From Rhytidiadelphus loreus (taxonomy: Eukaryota; Streptophyta; Bryopsida; Hypnales; Hylocomiaceae): a stretch of DNA of 64,000 bases. Positions within the stretch are counted from its first letter, which is position 1, and every line of letters begins with the position of its first letter. The stretch is taken from positions 31,309,025-31,373,024 of the forward strand of contig OX344763.1 of assembly GCA_947034895.1 (NCBI GenBank). Reading direction: 5' to 3'. The position numbers and the translations under genes were made by a program. Below the pieces are notes generated by a model. The model did not search any database, was not told the DNA's origin, and worked only from the letters and a program-made list of their open reading frames with translations. This document shows, in pieces, positions 10,961 through 22,100 of the stretch.

Positions 10961-12116
10961 CAATCTCCAGAAATCCAATATTGTCCTTCCCTCCCGGGGA
11001 GGACACTCCCTATGTTTTAGCAAACTACGTGCGGCGAAAAAAGTAAAACAAGTAATACACCTTAAAATTTAATTTTTTTTTCAAAAAAAAAATTATGGAT
11101 AGATTTTACTACTTTATAAGTTTATGTTTTGAATTATTGGTATTTTTTTGTGCTAATAGTAATTAGTTATAAATTTTTGAAGAAAAAAGATACACTGTAA
11201 AGCTGAAAATAACTTTCACACCTCTATATTATATAAGAAAAAAAATTTGAAAAATGAAAAAAAAATTATATAGAATAGCTTTCTATTGAAAGTTTATTTT
11301 GGTTGAATATTGATGCAATAGTCATCTTCATGTGAGCTCTATAAATATTTTAGTTGGAGAACATGCCATTTTAGTTCATTTTTCAACCCTTTCTAGACAA
11401 TATATCTTATGTTATTTGGAATTGAATTTTTTGTCAATAGAAACCTTTAGTCATTGTTAAACAAAGCTCAAAATTTTAGAATGAAATTATAATTTATTCA
11501 AGGTGAATTACATGAATTACTTTTTCCACCGCCGCACGTAGGTACCCCAAATGTAGTGAGAGTGTCCTCCCCTAGCCTTCCCTGATACTGGCTTCAAATT
11601 CTCATGACATAAGACCTCTTTCTTGTTCTGCGGATTCTGAAAGATGAAAGAGCGCATTGATTTCTAGTTAGAATCACGATTGAAGGAGCATGCAATTAGA
11701 TCCTGATGCAGCTCAAATCTTAAAAGAGATCAAGACTACAACAGAATGACGAACAGTAAGTGCACCATTGATCTCCCGGAATACTTGATCAGTACATTCC
11801 TTAAAAAAGATTAGGTTCAACATTTAAGACGTCCTCCGGATCGATGTCAATAGAAGGCATCTTGAATAAAACAAATGAGAGAGGAACTGAACAAATCAAG
11901 ATGTTAATCACTTTGAATACTTCCAATTAAACTGTAAGCGAAATCTCTCAATAAAAAATAGCACTTGAAGCTTCTGATCCCTGATATAATCCCAAACGCG
12001 CCTCATGGACTCGGGGCGCATTCGCCAACTCCAAGAAATTTCTTGAGCGCAGGCGACACTTGTACTGCTCGGCTTAGACCACCCGTAGCCGCCTTCGCTA
12101 CCGCTCCTGGAGGCAT
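10919..12116 (-). pseudogene. Small SWIB/MDM2-domain protein gene, frameshifted and split by a MITE
   Basis: Stand-alone plant SWIB proteins are small proteins of chromatin or organelle nucleoids. Exon 1 (12116-11965) starts MPPGAVAKAATGGLSR and continues VQVSPALKKFLGVGE, the first SWIB helix. One base is then missing near 12020: the frame moves to MRPESMRRVWDYIRDQKLQ, which continues the domain. The donor after KLQ joins in phase to exon 2 at 11636, encoding NPQNKKEVLCHENLKPVSGK. Exon 2 is cut at 11576 by a 583-bp transposon. Coding resumes at 10992 in the same frame with DNIGFLEIAKHLGDHFQKYP. Beyond about 10919 the reading runs into the inverted duplicate, so the original stop is lost. The order and continuity of the domain make the SWIB call strong. 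A sequencing error could explain the single-base gap, but not the insertion. Confidence 0.85.
10993..11575. mobile_element. MITE, hAT-like: 583 bp, ~60-bp imperfect inverted ends, 8-bp target duplication
   Basis: The left end contains GGGGAGGACACTCCC (10996-11010), then CTACGTGCGGCG. The reverse complement of the right end contains GGGGAGGACACTCTC, then CTACGTGCGGCG at similar spacing, so the inverted ends extend about 60 bp with gaps. CCTTCCCT flanks the element directly at 10985-10992 and 11576-11583. An 8-bp target duplication is typical of hAT elements. The interior is AT-rich with no ORF, so the element is non-autonomous. Removing the element and one copy of the duplication restores the SWIB reading frame, which independently confirms the boundaries. 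Confidence 0.88.
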
Positions 12117-13274
12117 GGTTTCTCACTCTCACTAATTCCGACACACATTCAACAATTACAACCCTCTCACAATTTCCCTCTCGATTCACTGCGCCAGACG
12201 GTGGACAAAACAAGCAACCTAGAAGACGCCACAATGATCCAAAATCAAGAACGCAAAATTCAAAAAATATTGCAATATCCAGGAGAATCCCAAATGCGTC
12301 GTAGAGATCAAACACAAACGCAGATTGATTGAAGCAAAGCGTCTAGAAAGTGTTCGAAGGAACTCGTCCTCTGGCCCCTCAGCATTGTCACGATGAAAGG
12401 GCATTGTCATGGTCCCAAGAATCTAATATATTGCCTTTCGAAAATGAAATTTATGTGTCTTGCAATATGACTTCTGAAATTTATGAATTTCTATTGGAAA
12501 AAATTGAAAATAACTTAGTCTCCAATTTAAAAATCTAAAAAATTGCAGCATTTGTTGAAACTCTTCAAAGTATGTAGTTTTTGTATTAGAAGACAATCTA
12601 CCAATTTTCATTTCAATTTAATTCAAAAAAGTTTTATTGTTAGTCTATATTTTAGAAAATTGCTCATTTAATTTAAAATAAAATGACAAGTAATAGCCAA
12701 AGAACATAAAAAAACATGTCCCTAATTGGAAATTAAACTATGGATATTGTATAGATTGGTTTGACTCAAATTTCTCCTTGGACACTATTGGAGGAGTTGC
12801 AAATTATAGTACAAAACATAAATTAAAACACAATTTACACAAATAATGTTGATTTTGATTTTGATGAATAACTAATTTGGCCTTGACCTATAAAGGTAGT
12901 AATAGGCTGTTCTAGATTCTAGATTTTAAAAGATAATTAGAAATTACAGTTCATGAACATCATTTTTCTTAGTTGGACTCATTTCCAAGGTAAAATGAGG
13001 TTTGACAATAAAGTAGGTAATCCGGTATAATACAGGTACCGGTGTGAACACAAATTTCAATTCACTTTACCGGCCATGCCGGTAACTCCGGGCACGCCCG
13101 TCTGAACGGAGTACTTCGCAATTCAGAGAGAGCTGGAGTGAGATCTTCATTACAACCTCGTCTGTTACTCTGTTGAATGTCACAGGTCACGGAGTTTTAA
13201 GTTGCGATAGTGAGCTTCAAGATTTGCGCAAGAGATTCTTCGCGGTGTGGAAGATTGTGACTTCGCATTAGGCT
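12117..13274. other. Intergenic DNA between the SWIB pseudogene and the GDSL gene
   Basis: The first few hundred bases upstream of 12116 are moderately GC-rich and probably were the SWIB promoter and leader. The 135-codon minus-strand ORF here overlaps SWIB exon 1 in its shifted frame and is not an independent gene. From about 12420 to 13000 the sequence is AT-rich and featureless. From 13020 on it contains ACCGG-rich sequence, described separately. Confidence 0.4.
13067..13085. promoter_or_regulatory. Palindrome TTACCGG-N5-CCGGTAA upstream of the GDSL gene
   Basis: A perfect inverted repeat with 7-bp half sites and a 5-nt spacer (ccatg) lies about 190 bp upstream of the GDSL start codon. 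More CCGGTA and GTACCGGT words lie just upstream (13022-13043). The same half sites and spacer length recur upstream of the first eS12 gene at 28823-28841. It could be a dimeric transcription-factor site; I cannot name the factor. Confidence 0.5.
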
Positions 13275-15497
13275 ATGGTGGCGATGAGAGGGAGAGAGCT
13301 GGCAATGGTGATACAGGAACTAGTTTTGTGCATCATGTTGATGAGCTCTTTTCACGGATTATTCCTGGTGGCAGGCCTCCCGATTTGTTCATTTCCTGCT
13401 GTCTATACGTTCGGCGACTCCCTTTCAGATAACGGGAATGCAGTCGCTGCGTTTCCAGAGCAGTTCATGGAAGCTGCGAATTGGCCAAATGGAGTTTCGG
13501 CGCCGCGTTATCCCGCGGGTCGTTACTGCGACGGGTGGCTTCTGACTGACTTCATAGGTGACATGATCGATATTTCTTTTTTTATTTGAATCTAGAGATG
13601 GAAAATTTGAGGCACTTTAATTAAGTTGTGGATTCTGATGATGCTCAAATATACACCGGAAAGCGTAATATTCCCGTGCTCAAAATTTTCAATTGCGTTT
13701 AGGATTGTCTAACAATGCTGTATTATTCTGCTCAAGGACGAGAGGTTTAAAGATCCTAGTTAGAGACTCTGTTCTTAGGCAGCAAGCACACAAGTAAGGA
13801 TGGAAAAACGTTAAAAAATCGATTAAATTGTTGCTCAATTAGAAACTGAAGAACGAGAGTATTCAGTTCTCCCGTAACGAAGTGCTGAAGTTAAGAGTGC
13901 GTGTTATAATTGATGAAGAGTGCGTGCAATGCTAAAATCAATTGAGAATGTCTGAGTCGATATTTTATGTGTGCTGCAGCCTTTGGTGTGGGAGCGAGGC
14001 CGAACTCTCCTATTCTTGAAAGCATCGCAGGGAATTTCACATACGGAGCCAACTTTGCTATGGCCGGGGCGACAGCACGAAATAACTCCGTGTGGACGCA
14101 CAATGCTGGTTTCAACAGCCCGTTCTCCTTGAACATCCAGGTTTCCTGGCTACTACGCTACAAAGTTCGACTGCAATTTGCCGCTGAACGAAATTGTACG
14201 TCATCCTCCTGCTTCCAATTAGATTCGTCAGATCCCTCCAAGAGGATAGAATGGCAAATCAACTCTAGCTGTACCTGGTGCTTTGGGCCAAATTGATTCT
14301 AATTTTGAACTTATCATCGCAGTTAACCAGAAGTTGCCAACAGAAGAGTCCCTCAATTCGTCCCTGTACATAGTGAATGCCGGATTTCAAGACTACATCT
14401 CCTGTTTGAGCGACCGAACTCTGACTCCCTCGGAAGCGCACGACCGGGCTCTCGAAATTGTGCCTTCTGTCGTGGGCTCAATCATCGAGGCTGTGCAGGT
14501 TTGAGTGTTTGCCTCTTTTCTTGCCGTTGTTCGTACATATTTTTTCTAATACCGATCTATTAGAACCGTGCCACAGGCTCGTCTATAATCACCTGATTTG
14601 TATACCTTGCAGAGCATTTACGAGTTTGGTGCAAAGTACATTTTAATCGTAAACCTCCCGCCTCTTGGTTGCGCGCCGTCTCTGCTAACAACATACTACC
14701 AGGATTTAGCAAGCAACTACGACGGCTACGGTTGCATGAAGAATACCAACAGAATAAGCAAGTATCATAACACACTGCTTGAAGACAGCGTGAATGACCT
14801 CCGTGACACAATGAGAGATGCGACATTATACTTCGCAGACATTAATCGGGTGCACAAAGAGGTCTTGAGGATGCCGTCTGACTACGGTATTCATTTCACT
14901 TTCGGATCTCTAAGAGTTATTCGTCAGATTTTTTCACGAACTTGCATTCAACATTTCAACTGAGGTCCCTTCAGCTCCCGCAGTCATCCCTTAATCCTCG
15001 TGGTCCTTTCGCTTCAAACTAAATTTGAGTATGGAATCGTAACGCACTCTGCGAAATTATATTCAGACATCGCAAACCCTCTGAGAGCGTGCTGCGGGTT
15101 TGGCGGTACTTACAATTACAACAACCAGACAACCTGCGGGCACGTCGGAACCTACAACGGTATCACAATTAACTTGAGAAGACCCTGCCTATTCCCTACA
15201 GCGTTTGCAAGCTGGGATGGTATCCATCCTTCAGCGCGAATGAACTTGGCCGCAGCGACAGCATTATTTTCAGGAAAGCACATACAGCCGAAGGGCGGCT
15301 TCCAGTGCACGCCTGACAAAAGCAACTGGTATAATTTCGACGAGACTCTCAAAATCGGTGCACGATGTAATAATCCCTCGTCGTCAGTCTGCTTCTTGGC
15401 TGTTAATTGTAGAGAACATCTCAATTGTTTTGCACAATGTGTGAGAACTGATAAAACGAAGTCGGGTTGCAGGAATTTAACCAGCTGGTGGCTATAA
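13275..15497 (+). CDS. GDSL-type esterase/lipase (SGNH hydrolase), five exons, about 459 aa
   Basis: Plant GDSL proteins are usually secreted serine esterases acting on lipid, cutin or cell-wall esters. Exons read: 13275-13557, 13980-14195, 14323-14498, 14613-14886, 15067-15497, totalling 1,380 nt in frame. After a basic start, a hydrophobic segment (about residues 10-36) looks like a signal peptide or anchor. Block I is FPAVYTFGDSLSDNGN with the catalytic Ser. Block II is FTYGANFAMAGATAR. Block III reads IVNAGFQDY, so the usual oxyanion-hole Asn of G-x-N-D is replaced by Gln. The segment GAKYILIVNLPPLGCAPS and block V, SWDGIHPS, with catalytic Asp and His, are intact. The tail after block V is about 65 residues longer than usual and Cys-rich; a missed last intron could explain it. 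The second-last junction is the least certain. The gene converges on the minus-strand NT-C2 gene. Confidence 0.85.
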
Positions 15498-16179
15498 CGT
15501 GGGAGCTCCATTCAACCAAGATTGATTCCGTTTCACTTGTCACGGCTTACTGCAGGATTTGAGCTGATGAGCTTGTAACTGGTTACATGTAGCATGATTA
15601 GATAATACCACTAGAATCGAAAAACGCTGAGACGCGAAAAACTTTAGACACTGATACAGAGAGCGACCTCACGTTTGACCTACTCGAAGAAAAAGTGATC
15701 TCATTGCACTTCAGATTTTTGTTCCGTAGATTTAGTGGGACGCAGACTACCCTAGCAACCGTACTATGTGATCAGTTCATCTTGATGATTGACTCTTAAC
15801 TCCTGAAATTTGGACACAGTTCAATTGGAGTATATTGAATCAATTGTGACTGCTTCTATGCATTTTATCTCCTCTTTATTATGTGGACTGTAATTTCAGG
15901 GAAAAGAAGCATAAGGATCGAGAGATCAGTCAAGAGTATACATTCCCTCTTAAGATTGCTTTGGTGGAAAAACTTCCGTATCACTACGGAAGGCCTGACA
16001 GTCACAAAGGGATTCCAAGCACGACTGGCTTCAGCTCCCAAGTACTGCCTCTGCCGCTTGCTGCAATTATAGTTTCTTGTTTGAATTAATCATTAGTGAA
16101 TATGAAAGGTCTTCAGGTTTCGACGGTGATAATAATTAGTGATCTCCATCTGGAAAGACTATATTTTACACTTGTTACT
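15498..16179. other. Convergent 3' intergenic region between GDSL and NT-C2 genes
   Basis: This holds the presumed 3' UTRs of both convergent genes. CTTCCGTA-TCAC-TACGGAAG at 15973-15992 is a perfect 8-bp stem with a 4-nt loop. Two overlapping plus-strand ORFs of 63-68 codons here match no family I know and are probably chance. Confidence 0.4.
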
Positions 16180-19100
16180 TTAGGGACCCCAGACCTCCTT
16201 CAGAAGCTGATAGCGAGCTGTGTACACTCGAGACTCGTCTACGGACTGTGTCTCCGCAATGTCCATTGCGTCAGGAAAACTTGAGTTCCGTGTGTTGGGA
16301 CTCTCCTTAAGCCACGCAAGAGGGGTTTGAAAATGGTTGAGTTCGTCGTCGCTTCCATAGCCCTTGCGGAGAAGCGACGAGGATGTTTTGCCCCACTCGT
16401 CTGTACCCGGGGGTTCGCCAATCCATAGCCTGACAAATGCTGAGGAGGGCGGAATGTATGTGCAAATTGGCACTGGAGCTACGCTGATATCCTCAATATC
16501 ACCCTCGCCTCCCAGCATCTGCCTCTCCAGAGATACCTGCAACACGATGTGTTTGTGTTCAGTTGAAAACGGGCCTGAGGTAGAGTCAGAGCACCCATTA
16601 CCAAACCAGGGATGGGTCCCCAACTGGTAGGATACCGCTATTTCAGGCCATGCAAATTTTCTTTGTGAAACATGTTTGGGAGTCTAGTTTTAATGACATG
16701 CACAATATGCGAGGCTGCAAGGAACAATTGCTGAATGCCATGTATTACAACATTTATTATTTTGAAATTTGTATGTATGAGTAGGAAGTAGTCTCCCCTA
16801 TGAACAGAATTGCAAGACTCTAGATGTCATGTACTGGTTTAGAACATTTTCTGCCTTCTAAAACTCACAGAAAATTTAGTTTTGCAAATAAAATTCTGGG
16901 AGGATATAGAATCCTTCTAGTAGGATAGAAGTGCAACTATTCATCCTCAAAATTTTGTTGTGAAAAGAGGAGGTCTTCTATAGTAATTTGACTTCCAATG
17001 AGTACTTTTACAATTTTCTAAGCAAATGATTCACACAATAACCAAAGGAATGATTTCCACGGTCACATGCATGTCCTTTAAGGGTTAATAGAGCTTCTAA
17101 ACATGAAAATTGAGGGTCACTTTAGTTTATTTTTATGGTGTTTAAGAAATCTTACAAAATATTGCTCAAGTACCCTTGCTCATTGTACATTTCATCCAAG
17201 TGAACCACCCAATGTGAGAGTGAGAGAGTTGCCTTAAAACTAGACTTCAAATTATGGAGTGATTTTTGTAAATTTCTCAAGAGTGAGATTATTTTATAGC
17301 AAAAGAAAACTTGGTGCCAGGGATATACCTCGGTATTAATAGCAGCCAAAAGTGAAGGAGATATAGGATCCGGAGCAAATTCATCATTAACAAAATTGCA
17401 TAGTATTCGTCGAATTAGAGGTAGTTTCAATTGTGGGCAAACCTGCTCAATCATGCATACACATCCACTTCAATTTAAGTGGGATCACCCTTATTATTCT
17501 AACAACATTTACATTGTTTTTAGAGTGTATGTTAAGCCTCTCCCTAATGTGTCTTCATCAATTTAAGGATGAAAAGAATTTAAGCACAAGGTTAAGTTCA
17601 AGCCCAAGTCTCAATGATCTTACATTAGTGAGGCCAAGAGATGGAGTAACTTTTCCTATGGAGTAAAAAAGTTAAGAAATTGTCCCACATGCATGAGCAT
17701 TCAATGCTTTGACTTACATTGTTATCAATAGCATGTGGTGGCATTTGCCCCAACTTATGTTTTATTACTAATGTGAATGAAGTTATACCTACAAACATCA
17801 CTTCAATATACTAAGACTTTTTGGAATTTTTATATTTGTATTCTTGATTAAAAAAAAATCTTTCAAAATCATGAGAGTAGAAGCATATATAGAGAAATTA
17901 GTTTTTGATGCATGTGAAGATTTTATAAACCACGTGGAAAAAGACGATGGAGGTGGTATACCTCTTTCCGCACTGACTTATCCATGAGCATATCCTTAGG
18001 TAGCATCAAGAGGTCACCAGCTGCTCTGAGGAGAACAAAATAAGGACTAGCTTTCTCAGCTTCTTTTCTGGCTGCCTGGAATGAATGTTTGCCTTTTAGA
18101 CACAAAAATTATCTTTGGAGTATTTCAAATTCAATACAAGTTTTTTTATTACAAATGTTGCAATTGTAGTACTACAAAAATCTCTAACCATTAACTTGTT
18201 TCTTTTGCAAATTGACTTATTGGAAATTAGAGAGAAAGTTACTAACATCTCTTCGCATGGCCATATCAATCATATCTTTAGGAAGCATGAAAAGCTCACT
18301 TGTTGCTTTGAGAAGACTAAACTTCCTTTGTCTTTGAAGTTCTTCCACACTATCTAAAGCTTCTTTATTGTTGGTAGGTTCAGGGTCCTTTACACTGAGT
18401 AATGTAGATAACCATGTTGACCATGTCACCACCTGCATAGAAAGTTCAATCAATTCTATTTTCCAAATATTCAAGCATCCACATTATTGATACCACATGT
18501 CTATCAAACCCTTACCTATTAAGCATAGAAAGACACAACCTCAATAGAGCTCATTTCAATCCAAATGGCTTCCAATTTCATTAGATAATTAAAAGAAGGC
18601 ATGTCATTTTCTATAACAAGGGAGTGCATCAACATTTTTTATGGTGTCCATTTAAGACCTCAATATGATTGAACAAGATTAAACATTGAGGTTATGTCCA
18701 AACATGGATTGTATAGCCTTGTTCAGAAAATAACATCTCTCGCCTTCCACCACTCGGCATATAAATTCTCACAACGTTCATCTTATCCTAATCTATAACC
18801 CCAATGAAGGTTAGTCCATTTCTATACAAATGACAAACACTCTATTGATAAGAAGGCACATGCTATTTCTATAGTTTAGGATTGTGTTGTCCTTCATTCT
18901 AGATCCTTGATTAAGCATAATTCAACACAATCCAACCATTGAGATTGTGTTTGGTAACATGAAGTTCAATACCGCATTCTTCAACTGAGAGCCCGCTCCA
19001 AATGTCAAGGCCCCTGCAGGAATAGGAAGGACTGAGAGATCGGTAATAGGGTCCGCTAAAGGGTCTGTAGGGGAATCTTCTTCAAGATTTCGCAAAATCC

Positions 19101-22100
19101 CATTGAACATGGCAACATCTAGTCTATCCACACACTCTGCAATCACCTACAATACAACCCAGTGGTACATTAGTAACGTCAATTTTGTTAAATTAGTAAT
19201 ATTTCAAGACTTTGATATGGTTCAAGACATGTGGCTTGAACCCAATATCTACCTTTGTTTTAGTTTGTGGCTTGAAATTAGACCTTTGTGAAGATATATG
19301 TGACAATTTAGGCACACATAGAATACCATCAATTAATGAAATCGATGTTTAGAATATATGAGAGATTTTGGATCTTTTGATTTCCTTATTAGAACAAGCT
19401 TATGTGAGTAGCAATTCAAGGTTGTACATGAAACAAATTTATACAAGAATTGTTCGTGTGTTGTGCCATCCTCACATAATAGAAAACTCATGGTGAAGTC
19501 TTTTTCTATACCAAGTGGAGTTGTAGAAATTTCAATTGTGAAGCTAAAACAAGTAATCTAGAATTCAAAACTAGAAACATTGAATGATAACCTTCTTACA
19601 AATCCCAGGGTGGGTATTTACATTTAAACAAATGAGGAAGAAATCACTAGGTATTCACAAATGCTATGGACTAGATAATGCTCAAGAGCCATGAGGTTCA
19701 AGAGCATTATGGGACATAATGCCAAGTCTAATAGTTCATCACAAACGTCCATATTTGTACTTTTTGCAAATGTAAGGATGTAGAAAGAGAGGTTGCAATA
19801 TGAGTTATAACACTTTTATGACTATCTAATGAATGGTGACAAATCTACCTTGAAAATTGGACTTGGCATTGCATGACTATAATAGCAAATTTAAAAGTAA
19901 AAAGTTTTTAAATATTCTTCTCACTATTGGAAAGAAGAACTAGTCATTCTGATGAATAAATGTCATAGTTGATGATCTAAACAAACATTGAGAGGATATT
20001 GACATTGTTTGTGAAACATTAGGAAAATAACTTCAAAGAAGTTCATTTCTATCACTGGATGAGCAATCATTCATTTGATAAAGAGAGGCATACTAATTTC
20101 ATAAAATGGATCTACTCTTGTATCAAGGTGTGTTTCATTTGAGATCCTTGATTGAAGAGGTTCCAATTAGTGGCAATTATGTTTGTTAACGTGAAAGTAG
20201 AGCATTATCGATATAACATCCTTGTCACTTTCATGCCTTAAGAAATTATTTCTTTTAGCATGTTATTTCTCATTATGAGGCTTTATGTTCATCTTGCTGT
20301 TAAATATAGCCTTCTTTTCTCAATATATCTAGGTTTTAGAATCTTGTCAATTCAATGCAAATATTACTAAACCAAAAATAATAGAAATTGCTATGTTTAA
20401 TGAGAGTACCTGCCTACTCAATACAGGCAAGCACCCGCACTCGGCCTCATGGCCTTGAAGCGGACACAACCGTTTCAACGCATCGGTGAAGGCATTCTTC
20501 CAAATCTCAATAGAGATGGTGCCTTGGCGGGCATCACCTAATTGAGATATATTTCCATCTTGCCGTTCTTTTGTAAAAAACTCCTTTACATCACCAGCAA
20601 ATTTATTGAGCTCACCTAAGCTGCCTTTTACCTTCATAGCAAACCTATTTAGCTCGTCAAACACATTGATGAATGTGGCACCCAGAGCGTTGGGATGTAG
20701 TCTTGCAGTGGTGTCACTCCCACCAACTTGCATGGGGGGTGCCATTGCCTGGTCCATACATGTTATTAATTCTCTCAATACCTCTCCAAGTAAATGGAAT
20801 TCAAATAGTGGTGTTTGTTAAATATTCAATGAGTTTCATGCAAGGTGTTCCACCAACCACTTACTCCATGTAGATTTTGGTCAAGAGTTTGGTATAGAGT
20901 TTTGAATCTTATACCGTCCTAGTACACAATTTGCACTACTAAGTGGACATCTCTAATGTCCTCTATAAACCACTTAAGATTACTTAGCCATATAACTAGG
21001 GTGTCATTAAGGTTGGGAGATCATTTTATTGATTTGAAATGTAACATGTCACCATACAACTCAATGTTGTCTTTTTACTCTTCTTCTAACTTAGTCTGAT
21101 GTTTTATAATCTGCAAAAGCTATAAACCAAGGGAGATAACTTAACCTTGAGAGCCATAAACAAACCCCAATACAATCAAAAGCCAAAATAATTCTACTAT
21201 CATAAGAGTTGTAGTAGGTTTATAGGATCTTGGTGCAAATGTACGGCAAATGCTATTACTTTGTATATTATAGAAGGTTTCTGAATGTACCTTAGAGGCT
21301 ATTACTTATAAGCATCTTTGAATGATTACTTAAACACTACTAAAGTGTAGGTGGTTTGATACTAATTTTGATAGTTCTATAAGCATTGGAGAAGAGGGTC
21401 TAAATTCTCCCCCCCCCCCCCATAATTGGTGATAGATATAAAAATATGGCCCCTATTTTGGGCCTTACATTTTATCTTTTAAGACCTCTATTATTTCATT
21501 CAAGGTCTTTGATTAAAAATATGAATTCAAAATTCCCAAATTTTATCATCTATGATAAATAATTTGTTCTTATATTGTCACTCCAAGTAAAAATTTGAAG
21601 CAATATTTTTGTCTTCAAAAATAGGCTCATAGGACTACTACCAATACAAGAAAGTCCAATTAACTACCTCACTTCGCATCTTCATAGATAGAAGTCAATG
21701 TAGCAATCTGAAAAAATATCCTTACTATGGAATGAATTTTGATTCATTGCATTAGCAACAGAGTGATTCAATTGAAGCTATGAAGGAGTTGTGAAGGAGT
21801 TGTGAAGATCAAGAAAGAGAACAACATGAAGTCATATTAATTACCTGCCACCATACACATTCGAGTATTCTTCCGTGTATCCATGTTTCAACTTTCAAGA
21901 GAGCCACAACATAAGTATTACAATCCTCCCAATCATTATTGAAGCTCTTGAAACCTAAAATTTCGCTGGTACTTCCTTGCCTATTGTTTCTTTTTCGAAG
22001 CTCTTGAGATCGCTTTGCACGTTCAATGAAGCTATTGCCATTATTGTCACTATTTCCATTCATTATGGCATCGTTGGCGTCAAGTGCAGGTTCTACATTG

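Noticed and set aside
11908..12315. 135-codon minus-strand ORF as a separate gene
   Set aside because: Its final third is SWIB exon 1 after the frameshift, followed by intron read-through; the rest is in the wrong frame for the domain.
21408..21421. Homopolymer C run
   Set aside because: A simple run inside an NT-C2 intron; length is probably unstable or sequencing-sensitive, with no sign of function.
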